The position numbers were made by a program, and so were the translations under genes. This document shows positions 10,966-20,288 of a stretch of 64,000 bases of DNA, in pieces; within the stretch, counting starts at the first letter, position 1; every line of letters begins with the position of its first letter. The notes under the pieces were generated by a model. It saw only the letters and a list, made by a program, of their open reading frames with translations, searched no databases and was not told the DNA's origin. This stretch comes from Ilyonectria destructans (lineage: Eukaryota; Ascomycota; Sordariomycetes; Hypocreales; Nectriaceae): assembly GCA_020740775.1 (NCBI GenBank), contig JAHEWK010000018.1, positions 372,001 to 436,000 on the forward strand, given 5' to 3'.

Positions 10966-12880
10966 ATGTCTGACATCCCTAACCCGGCGACCCCTCCTCA
11001 GGTACCGCCAGCTCCACCAGTGCCAGTCTGGCCTGACTGGCTCTCAAATCAGTCACCTCCCCCAACGGCACCGTTAATCTCCAGTTCGACATGGCCTCAT
11101 AGGCTTCTTCATGTCAAATCTATGACGTCTTATGTAAGACAGGGCATTGACGTTTACAACGTCGTCAAGGCGCCCAAATATAACGTCCTAAGCTACACTT
11201 GGGGGTATTATGAAGACAAGACCCGTCAAACGCCTGCCCTCAAGGTGCATGGCGTTGACTGGCCAATACCTTCCATTAAGGAAAGCCACTTCACTGTTGC
11301 TGTTTTCAATGATGCGATACAACGAGCAGCTAGGGGCACCAAGCAGTCATGTGAATGGATCTGGGTAGATGTCGCGTGTATTCCACAGCAACACGATACG
11401 GAGACAAAAGAGGCAGCGTATCTACGCGGACAAGAGATCGGTCGACAAGTCGAGATATTTCAACGAGCACATGAAGCGTTCGCCTGGTTCTCATCCCTTA
11501 CGCTGCCTAAATATGTCGACACATTTTTCATTGCCGAAGACCTGAACAATGCTGAGGGAGAGGCTGTCAATGGATCTGCCCCAGTCGGACTCTTAAATCA
11601 GATGAATACGAGATTGCAGTCATATGAGAAGTTTGTCGAGCTTCTTATCGGACACCCATGGTTTTTATCTCTCTGGACTCTCCAAGAGATGGCCTTGCGG
11701 TCGGATCTTCAAGTTCTCCTAGATGATCGACATCTGGGTCGTCTCAAAGCACTTCGAGACGATATTTACGTTTTGAAATCGTTATTAACAAGGGAAAAAA
11801 CATGGAAAAGTTTGAAAGACTCTCTACTGAGACCAGACACATCAATTGGAAGTCAATCCAATAAGCCATACACACTCGACCCCGTTCATGATCTCATGGC
11901 ACGAATGGACGGGCTGGGATCCCTGATGGAATCAAAAGGACTAGACATCTCTGAGATCTCTTTTCCACATACTGTCTACTCACATGCCCGAAATCGTCGG
12001 GCTACAAGGATGGTAGATCGCATTTACGGCATTGCTCAAACGTATGGCATCAGGTGCGATCCATTCCCTCCGGGAGATGACGAGACATCTAAGCTACATG
12101 CCTTGGAAGATGAGTTTGGGACCAAGCTTGTGGCAAAATCGCCTCTTCTGTCACAGCTATATATCCATGGCTCAGTGGATAAATGCCCTCGGCATAGTTG
12201 GCTTATTACGCAGGAGTGCGTAGTAGATGACGAGTTTTGGGCTGCCTTTTTCCGTCAATCTCAAAGCGTTGAAACTTTGTTCGAATCCTTGAAAGTGTCG
12301 AAGGTAGGCGCGGAACTTGAGTTTCGGGGTAAGGCCTGGCATATTCACGCGTTTCTGGAAGCTCTATCACTATCGTCAACGCTCACAGTTTCTGAGAAAG
12401 ATGGCCTCTTCAATTACCCCAAGGCCATTGGATTAGACAATCCTTCATACCGGGGTCTCATGCTTGACCATCACATCTCAGACAGTTGTTGGTCATGTTG
12501 TCCGATATTTCGACAGTCACGACAGTATGTCGCGGGCTGTGCAAAAACTATACCACCACTATAAATGCGAAGGCTACAACAGTGGAGATAGGCCCCTAGG
12601 TATCATGGTTGCTCTGCTTGGATATAGGTGGTCTAAAGACATAGTGCCGCAGGCGTCATATGTCGGCCTTGTTTTAGCTCCATTATTACCACCCGGGGCT
12701 AGATGGCCCGAGCATAGGGGCCGTGATGGTAATTCGATGTTTGAACAAGACGGCTCTGCAGAGTGCCAAACAAAGTGGCAACGTATAGGCCTGATGAGAT
12801 GGACGGAGAAATATTCCGAAATGGATAATCAACATCGCGTTCTACCACCTCATTGCCATTTTGAGTGTTCGATAAGGTAG
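10966..12880 (+). CDS. HET-domain protein, frame broken near the 3' end
   Basis: Heterokaryon-incompatibility (HET) domain protein; such proteins trigger cell death on fusion with an unlike strain. The ATG at 10966 follows a good Kozak-like context; an upstream open stretch has no ATG. A proline-rich N-terminus precedes the HET core: KYNVLSYTWG (about 71-80), CEWIWVDVACIPQ (129-141), EIGRQVEIFQRAHEAFAWF, and HPWFLSLWTLQEMALRS. The first frame stops at 12564, while a second overlapping frame (from about 12464 to 12880) continues with protein-like sequence ending RIGLMRW, expected for the C-terminus. A +1 shift around 12460-12490 joins them; no intron fits. Thus either one indel (real or assembly) or a slightly truncated but possibly still active protein, since the HET core is intact. 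Confidence 0.85.
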
Positions 12881-13178
12881 GTTGGAAGTTATATACCGGG
12901 GCCTATTATAATATAACTACCAATGTTATAGAAATCAGACTGATGTAGAAACTTTCAAGAATGCGAACTATCTAACCCAATTTAACTTATATGAACATGT
13001 GTGACAAACCGAGCTAGCCACCTAACAACACATTCAGCAACATATAATAAAATAAAATAACCACAGCAGGTAAAATAAATTAAAATCAATCACTATAATC
13101 TTCTCTATATATCTACATTAGCTTGACAAGTACGCGCATTATGGCCGGGTCTCCTGCATCTTCCACATTGCCGTTCCC
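12881..13178. other. AT-rich 3' spacer, nothing recognised
   Basis: About 300 AT-rich bases after the HET gene containing runs such as aataaaataaaataacc; probably the untranslated end. No gene seen. Confidence 0.4.
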
Positions 13179-13860
13179 TCATCTCCGTCCGCCTCGTTCG
13201 ACCACCACCTCACTGCGTTTCCTGCTGTAGGAACTGAATCCGGGGCAGCTGCCCGTCGGAATGTCCAAATTAACCGCGATACAGCTTTCGGCATTGTCGC
13301 AAAAGCTCGATGCAGCTATTGAGAGTTCCGGTGGTGCCAAGATCACGCTCATGAATACCCCGGTTTTCAACCTGGTCGCGTCTGGCATTCCTCTCGACAC
13401 CACTGAGGCCACTGAAGCACTCGACGAGGAACGTGGAATCGCCCACGGTGACAAAGACGGAGCCGTAGCTACCAGGGCAACTGAGGGCAGCGGTAGTAGG
13501 CGCATCTGTGCCGGTCAGGTCGACAGTGCTCGAGGGAGCAGTCGAGCCAGTGGGGTTGACGGTGACGGTGGACAGATCGGCGTTCACAGCAATTGGGACA
13601 GTCACAGTCACGGTGCTAGGCGAAGGGTTGTTGATAACGGTGATGATGGTGGTCCAACCTGCAGGAAGCACGCATGTGTGGCAGAACCCAATAGGGGGTC
13701 GAGAGCCATCGGTGTAGGCAGAAGGCAAAGGAGAAAAGCCCACAGCAGTAGCAGCAGTGTGGTAAGCGGACTTGGTAATGTAGTGTCCCTCTTCTAATCT
13801 AACTTCTGTCTGCTCCCTCAAGGTGAACAAGTTGCCGGCACAAGGTCAAAAAAACATAGT
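13179..13860 (-). pseudogene. Decayed secreted PAN/apple-like cysteine protein
   Basis: The minus strand encodes Ser/Thr/Val-rich sequence (TVTVTVPIAVNADLSTVTV), then CPGSYGSVFVTVGDSTFLVEC, which resembles the start of fungal PAN/apple-type cysteine modules. The expected continuation SCIEL..CDNAESCIAVNLD is split over two frames at a TTTT run near 13296-13300: one frame ends SCIELLRQC, the other supplies FCDNAESCIAVNLDIPTGSC. One T too many explains this. No ATG begins the frame; an upstream ATG is followed by a stop after a T7 run (13850-13856). Family assignment is tentative; decay is clear. Confidence 0.45.
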
Positions 13861-14284
13861 TATATCTACAATTCAAGCATTTCCTACCCAATGCTACCAC
13901 GATGACCAAATATCAAGCTTTTCAACTTGAAAAAGTTAAAACCTGTATGAATATATAAGCTGTAGTTGGCTCAAGAAGCTGAGTCCTGACTCTTTCCCTC
14001 CCTCACACATCATCTCTCATATTAAAAAGCCATCATGCCAGCAACAAGAACTCTGGTTGGCTCCGTTGACCCTACGAGCCCGGCAGCAATCAATTACGCC
14101 ACCAAACATCAAACTTCAAGCAATTCAGATTAGTAGTGTCCCTCTTCAATGGTCGTGTAAGCAGCCTCGACGACCTCGCAGCCAGCTGGGGCAGATGGTC
14201 AAGCAGGAAGTGGAGTGACGGCCGGAGCATTCATCCGACTCTGCCAGCTAGGGACGCCATATACGTATACGCGGGCATAGTCGT

Positions 14285-14536
14285 CAACAATGGCAATGGT
14301 GCTAGCATACGCAAGGACGAAGGGCTACACGACATCGTACACAACACAGTTGCCGATGTGGCACTCCTTGGCTGGAAGTTCTCACCCTGTGCGTTGGGGC
14401 CGCAGGTATCGGCAGGACAAAGTCCACTGCCAGCATAATCGGGGATGGCGTGACAACCAAGTTCGTTGAAGGGGGCGGCTTAAATGAACTCGATGACACC
14501 GAGGATAGCGACTAGCTTGAAAGAGGGCAATGCATG
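14285..14536 (-). pseudogene. Relic of a small secreted protein
   Basis: On the minus strand one frame reads ALPSFKLVAILGVIEFI, a TAA stop (14480-14482), then AAPFNELGCHAIPDYAG and LCPADTCGPNAQG. A hydrophobic signal-peptide-like segment followed by a cysteine-containing mature region is typical of small secreted fungal proteins; here a nonsense codon interrupts it at the presumed cleavage site and no ATG in frame is visible. No family recognised. The surrounding 13.9-14.8 kb looks like further degraded cell-surface sequence (for example TAATDGPYTTTLVTAV on the plus strand near 14600). Confidence 0.3.
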
Positions 14537-14875
14537 GGTGGTCCCGTTAGGTTGACGATGCAAAGGTGACGTTTGTCTCCTCTAGCATCCCGACAGCCGC
14601 CACTGATGGACCCTACACAACCACATTGGTGACAGCGGTCGACCAAATCATTACCGTCTCCTAGCCGCCCACTCAACCAAGAACGCAGCCTGCAAGTAAA
14701 TCAAGCTGATCAAGTACAGACTGTCAACCTTATCTGGAGACCTGCCCTTGTCCACACCTCGGCAGGAAACACAGCAAGATGGCTCTGCAAGTTATTCCAC
14801 GCATCCTCAATCGGCATTCGCAGTGCTCTTTTGTTCTAGTTCCGGCAGTGTGAGGATACATTTGATCAGAGAGAT

Positions 14876-16020
14876 TCACCTAATTAGCTGCTGTCTTTCT
14901 GTAATCTCGGGTCCAAGCATTGCTTCCAATATTTCTTCGCGAATTTTGGATGTTATAAGTGACCATCTGAGTACTGCAAAAATGCGGATCTCGCTCTGCC
15001 TATTCCAGCCATTCTGATCCAGACGAGATAGCTCTTCATTCATTGAGTCGCTAGCCAACCTAAACGCTTGTATGTCTAGGTGTAGAGGCATATGAATCAT
15101 GCAGTGGCGCTTGCTGATCCGTGGAGGCCTTCCCAGGAAGACTGCAAAGCAAATGTCGAGCGTGTAGACGCGAACAAGTATGCGTTTGCGAAGCTCAACA
15201 AGGAACATGAGGATTTAGGGATCCCTCTCAAGTCGCCAATGAACCCACAAGCGAAGAGGGCTCCGATGGCGTCGTTGAGCCTGCGCCGCGTCTGAAAGCC
15301 TGGTAAAGTGACTGTCAAATCATACCACGAACTTTGAGTGGGCTAGAGAGTAACTTACCTTGATCTCTAAAATGAACTGAATAAAATGAAAAGGTCTCAT
15401 ACGGGAAAATTACCAGGACATCATTCAGAACGTCAACTGGCTCCTTCTCGAAAACTAGATGTGGTGTTCGAATATCTGTGACGGCGTTGCTGTTTTCGTG
15501 GTCAGCGTATGGCTGGGCTGTCATGGTTGGTCTGCTACCTTGCTAGTGCTAGGATAGTCCCGACCGTTTCCCATCTCAGATTCTAGCCGGTATGGCTTGC
15601 CACAAAGTCTTCCCGAGTCTTGGCCCGTGAGACGTCGACGGATGAGCTTGTTACAGAGAAGAGGCGATGCGATAGCTGTGATAGATGCCCCCGCAGATCT
15701 GACGAAGAGCCGGAGTCGCGAAGCTCATTCTTGATCGTATCTAAAAGCAATGGTACCAAGCAAGAGCCGACATGTGTTTCCAAATCCCGTTCGCCCCAAG
15801 TATCAAAGACCCCTTTGAGGCTATCGCTTATGACTATGTGTGCAACCATCTCTAGAACTTGGACGCCCTGGTCTGCACCGGCGGGACCGCCTCCGAGGAT
15901 CGCTTGACGCTGGGCCGATTCGACAACTTGGTTACCCTTATTGGCTACATTGGTATTTTCCATTGGTGTCGATTGATTTGAGTCGGGTTCAGTTGCAGCT
16001 CTATACTTGATTGCTTCCAA
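14876..16020 (-). pseudogene. Fungal-specific transcription factor (fungal_trans domain), dead
   Basis: The minus strand carries pieces of the middle homology region of Zn2Cys6-type fungal transcription factors: LETHVGSCLVPLLLDTI, then a TAG (15583-15585) followed in frame by NLRWETVGTILALA, the normally conserved RWE..G motif, and finally LRKRILVRVYTLDICFAVF followed by LGRPPRI, the classical R-R-[LIF]...LGRPP stretch. At least one nonsense codon and one further frame change (near 15208) interrupt the gene; an intron is plausible at about 15310-15356. The N-terminal Zn2Cys6 DNA-binding cluster was not found. It sits inside the cell-wall-enzyme island and could once have been its local regulator, which is speculation. 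Confidence 0.55.
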
Positions 16021-16082
16021 GATAGTCGAACTTGAAAGCCCTTAGAATCCGGGATCCGGATATAGCGTAAGACGCAGAGTAT

Positions 16083-16098
16083 GGGGGGGGGGGGGGGG
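16083..16098 (+). repeat. Homopolymer G16
   Basis: An uninterrupted run of sixteen G. Length is likely to be unreliable in sequencing and polymorphic; it may form a G-quadruplex-like structure. Confidence 0.95.
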
Positions 16099-16882
16099 CA
16101 ATAGGACGGCCGTCTGAGCTATTTACTGGCTACATTTGCGGGGATCTTGTTGAGGAGAAGGGTTAATGAAACTGTATTGTGTGCCTGAATATGGAGCTTA
16201 CCCAGGCTGGGACATTGTCACCGACGTAGTGTGATTTCGGGCTCTCTTAAATGGGTTTCTTGTAGACACAGCCATTACACGTACTGTGCCGAGCGTAGCG
16301 AGAGCATACGGGGTGATTATGGTCGCAAGCCAATTTGGACATGCGACAGGGCTCATATGATGGGACCCTGACGCAGCGATTTGATTTGTTAGCAAAGATT
16401 CGGTATGGCGACTTCTGGTTCCTGGCATCAGAGTGGGGATCAGAGTGAAGAGGAGTGCTCGAAGGCTGGGAACAGCCGACCCTTTAAATGCGCCAGTACA
16501 CCGTTGACGGCAAAGCAGGATATTGGGGGAAAAGACGTAATAATGCCGATAAAAGCATGTCGGTGATTGATTCGGGTTAATTCTTCATCTTTTATTGCAG
16601 TGAGAGGTTGAGAGGTTACCGACTAATTATAGTATCGTCTGATAAGGCTTGCTAGGGGTTTGACATCCTGCCTCCCTCGGCAGGAGTGCAACCTGGTTTA
16701 TCGCAACAAGATGAGTTAATCAGTAGAGACGCATATTATTGTGCATAAGGCGGGGAAAGTTCCTAACTCAATACCTAAAGCTGCGGAATAAATAGCCCAT
16801 TATTCCCATAACTGAGCTATTACACCCTACCTAACTCACAAAGATCAGTCCAGTTTCCGACTACATTATATTGTTGCCAACG
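16099..16882. other. Intergenic, nothing recognised
   Basis: About 780 bases without a supported gene. A string related to the 5' repeat motif (cctccctcggcagg) occurs near 16670-16684. The last 100 bases probably include the old promoter of the GH25 fragment. Confidence 0.4.
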
Positions 16883-17326
16883 ATGAAGTTTTTCTCCCTA
16901 TTCTCTGCTATCATGTGTTTGGTTTTGGGCGCACCCTTCGCTGGAGCCGCTTTCCAAGGCTTTGACGTTTCTCATTATCAATCTGCATTTGACTTCCAAG
17001 CTGCATTTAACTCGGGAGCTCGCTTTATGATCATCAAGGTAAAAGAAACTAACCTGCTACAACCGCCCAAAGGCTCAATGGTCGAGTTAACATCTCCATA
17101 GTCTACCGAAGGCACCACCTTGATAGACTCTGCTTCCACAACCCATTATCAAGGTGGCAGAGCACCTGGGCTGATAACTGGAAGCTATCACTTTGCGCAG
17201 CCAGCGTCGTCTATCCCGGGCAGAAATAACTTATTCAGTCAGCCCTGGAGTTATATCTTCGGTCATTTGCTCTCCGGGCACAAGGTCTTTAGAGGATGTT
17301 CCATCAGGTTTGAGCCGACTTTCTAG
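16883..17326 (+). pseudogene. GH25 (Chalaropsis-type) muramidase, truncated
   Basis: N-terminal half of a glycoside hydrolase family 25 lysozyme, which cleaves bacterial peptidoglycan. Exon 1 (16883-17038) encodes a signal peptide (MKFFSLFSAIMCLVLGAPFAGA) and FQGFDVSHYQSAFDF with the family Asp; a 63-bp intron (17039-17101) leads to STEGTTLIDSASTTHYQ, whose Glu is the expected second family acid, and GLITGSYHFAQP. After that the sequence loses similarity and stops at 17326, so only about 128 of the usual 210-230 residues remain and the C-terminal barrel strands are missing. Some degraded remainder may extend toward 17600 but could not be aligned. Confidence 0.75.
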
Positions 17327-17770
17327 CATATTGAGATTCAAATGCTTAGGTTTAAGACCCTTTTTGCCTCCTGCCACCAAAGTTGTACAAATGACGCCTT
17401 TCCCCTGGAGCTAAGTGCCATCTGAAATAATTAAGACGTCGGTTACCTGAAACAAAAGGGGCCTTCTCATGTTACTACTGGCGGGATAATGTTCTCACGG
17501 GCTAGTCTCTCGTATTCCAAAATTTAGTAGCTAACTGAAACAAAGACCTTGCCGCTTTCGGACGATTTCTCCCAAGCGTGTACTTAATTAACTCTCGTTT
17601 ACATCCACCAAAGGTACTGCAGTAATATCCGAGCTCCTTTATTGTGCCCAATTTTGATCTTTTTACTTAAGGCTACAGTGAGAACAATTTTGCCAAGGTT
17701 CTTGGTTCTCACCTCCTCTCGCTCGTCACTATCCTCCACCTCAGCTCTGGTCTCACTTATCGTTTCTACA

Positions 17771-19052
17771 ATGAAGTTTAGTCTCTTCCTAAGTGTGTTC
17801 ACCACACTGTTGACTTCGGCGGCCAGCCAGAAGGTTTCTGGCGCCGCTCAAGGCTTTGCCCTGGGCGTCTCCGGTGGCGGCTCGGCTTCCCCTGTGACCC
17901 CAAAGAACATCAAGGAGCTTGTTACATATTTGACTGATAAGACACCTCGTGTCATTGTTCTCGATAAGACCTACGACTTTACTGGCTCCGAAGGCACGGT
18001 GCGAGAGAAAGGTTGCGCTCCGTGGGGAACTGGCAAGGGCTGTCAGCTAGCCATCAATGCTGCTAACAACTGGTGTGGCAGCCAGACCCCAGCCAACGTT
18101 GTATATGATAAGGCTGGAACTTCGGGAATCAATGTGGCCTCTGATAAGACTATTATCGGAGTGGGAAATAAGGGTATCATTAAGGGAAAAGGCTTGCGCT
18201 TTGTGAACGTGAAGAATATTATTGTCCAGAATATTCGTAAGTCAGCCGGCTAATACCAGACGCCCGCTTGTGCTAACACACCACTTAGATGTTACAACAC
18301 TGAATCCCCAGTATGTCTGGGGCGGTGATGCCTTTACCTTTTCCGGCACAAGCAAGATCTGGATTGATCACTGCACTGTAAGCTCAAGCTCTTTTGTTTT
18401 GCCTGAATCGTTGCTGATTATCCCAGACATCTCTTCTCGGTCGCCAACATTACGTCTTCGGCCGCGATAAGAGCACTGGTATTACTCTATCCAATAACTA
18501 CATCGACGGCCACACTCAGTGGTCAGCGGGATGTGACGGTTACCATTACTGGACTATTGAAATGGTTGGCCAGGGTGATCAGATTACTCTCCAAAGTAAG
18601 CTTTCCCCTGCACGCTTATTACCCAAATTTCTCGCTGACTATTCCTAGACAACTACATCACTCACACAAGCGGTCGTGGGCCTGCGCTCTCTGCCACCAC
18701 CCTTCTCCATGCCGTGAACAACGTCTGGTCTGACATCAAGGGACACGCCATTGAGGGTGATACCGCGGGCAAGGGACTTTTTGAGGGCAACGTCTTCCAG
18801 AATGTGAAGGAAGTTGTTGTAAGCGACTTCAAGGGTCAACTGAACAGCTGCCCTGACACTGCTGCTGCTGCTGCTACTAAGCAGTTCCTGGGTCGCGTGT
18901 GCCAAGGTAACATCTATACTTCTTCAGGTGCCTTTAGCCGTAAGGACACCGGCTTTTTGTCCGAGTTCAAAGGGTTGCCTATTGCTCGGTCCACTCAGGC
19001 GAAGGTCGCCCAGAGTAAGGTCCCCGGCAACGCTGGCTTTGGAAAGATTTAG
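17771..19052 (+). CDS. Pectin lyase, PL1 family
   Basis: Secreted polysaccharide lyase family 1 enzyme cutting methyl-esterified pectin by beta-elimination. Four exons (17771-18236, 18289-18377, 18427-18595, 18649-19052) with three introns of 49-53 bp give 375 residues in frame. Signs: signal peptide [88 protein letters not shown], and [10 protein letters not shown]; the WIDH and RGPA-type stretches form the parallel beta-helix active site. The pattern fits pectin lyase better than pectate lyase because of the CAPWGT and TSGR contexts. All splice sites are GT-AG and phases agree. It lies downstream of the GH25 fragment and upstream of a SnoaL-like relic. Confidence 0.93.
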
Positions 19053-19160
19053 GGAAGGAGACCGTCCTTTCCGGAACATGGTTGATATGAGAAAAAGTTG
19101 TGGCCAAACCTCTAGAGGTGCCGTGTAAAACATAGATGAGAATGGAGACGCGAGGAATTC

Positions 19161-19600
19161 ATGGCGTATGTCTGTGCGTTTAATGTTCACGACTTCGATG
19201 AGCAGTACTCGTTCTACCATAACGACGTGACTTTGGACATCCCGGACCCGCATACGGACATACTGCGGGGCGAGGAGAACATTCGTGGTCACTTCATGCC
19301 GCTGTTTGCGGAGGTCGATGAAATCATTGTCCCCATGATTCTCGCTATTGATGGACATAACATGTTTTTGGTTATGGAATCGTACTTCCGCTACCGCGTT
19401 AAAAATGGATAAGGGCATCATCGGCTACCAGTTCGAGGCAGGTAATATTGCCAATATCCGGGTCTGGGCCCACTACATCATCGTGGATGGCAAGATGGAG
19501 GCAATTGTGGGCAACTTATTTAAGGCCTTCTTTTTGGGCAAGATTGATTTGGCTAAGGCTATCGCGGAGAGCAGGAGCCGGGCAGATCCGGAACTGAGAA
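19161..19600 (+). pseudogene. SnoaL-like/NTF2-fold protein, frameshifted and 3'-truncated
   Basis: Small protein of the SnoaL-like (NTF2-like) fold, a family containing polyketide cyclases and many uncharacterised isomerase-like proteins. The ATG at 19161 starts FNVHDFDEQYSFYHNDV, DIPDPHTDILRGEENIRGHF and MFLVMESYFRYRV; the frame then breaks at an A5 run (19401-19405) and continues in another frame as DKGIIGYQFEAGNIANIRVW and HYIIVDGKMEAIVGNLFK. One A too many explains the break. Beyond about 19600 the frame runs into retrotransposon sequence, so the authentic C-terminus is missing or ends there. It may have been functional before the indel. Confidence 0.65.
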
Positions 19601-20128
19601 CGGTTCCAATTGGGTGGGCCTTGCAGCTCAGAGCAGAAGACTCGACGGAGACCTGGAGCGATGCACCATACGCAGACAACACGATCGACCGGAAAACCTC
19701 TCAAGCATATGTCATGAAGCTATTTAGAGGAGTAATCGGTTGGCGAGCGAACAAGCAAGACACATTGACTACCTCTACAACAAAGGCGGAGTTATTGTCC
19801 CATGCGCAAGCCACCAAGGAGGCGGCTCGTCGACGCAGATATCGCGATGCTGCAGACGAAGCTCCGTCACGTCGATATCCACAATGATTGGCTGAGACAA
19901 GATGTTTCCCGAAAGACGATCAAGGTCGTATATACATCTACCGCTGATATGCTGGCTGATGGATTGACGAAGGCGCTGCTGACTGAGGCATTCAGGAAGT
20001 TCAGGTCACAGGTCGGGCTGGTCGATATCAAGGATCGGATTGAGGACTCTATATACACTTCTCTATCTTCTGATCATCTATCTCCATCGTTATATGAACG
20101 CGCGTATCTGACAGGTAGGTGGGCTTAG
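19600..20128 (+). mobile_element. Ty1/copia retrotransposon RNase H fragment
   Basis: Protein-like sequence typical of the RNase H end of Ty1/copia polyproteins: SDAPYADNTIDRKTSQAYV, GVIGWRANKQDTLTTSTT and AELL, and in another frame LQTKLRHVDIHNDWLRQDV, VVYTSTADMLADGLTKALL. The middle of the domain is missing and the frame changes around 19800-19860. No integrase, reverse transcriptase or complete LTR is present, so it is a dead 3' fragment. Its left edge abuts or fuses with the SnoaL-like relic. Confidence 0.8.
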
Positions 20129-20288
20129 TAGAGTAACGCAGATCGGTCGAATTATTAACGTTATGGGTCTATGGAAGTCTGGGTGACGGACGGTCTAGAG
20201 ACACTTTTGTAAACTTTTCTACGATGCCTCAGCGTTTCTAGATTTCATCTTGAGAGGATCGGATGGGAGATGAAGTCTCCCTTGAACA

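Noticed and set aside
12271..12290. tRNA-like string TTCGAATCC
   Set aside because: It lies inside the HET coding frame and no cloverleaf could be folded around it. No tRNA gene was found elsewhere by eye.
13261..13797. 178-codon plus-strand frame
   Set aside because: Mirror of the PAN-like relic on the minus strand, where cysteine motifs and Thr/Val-rich linker make better protein sense.
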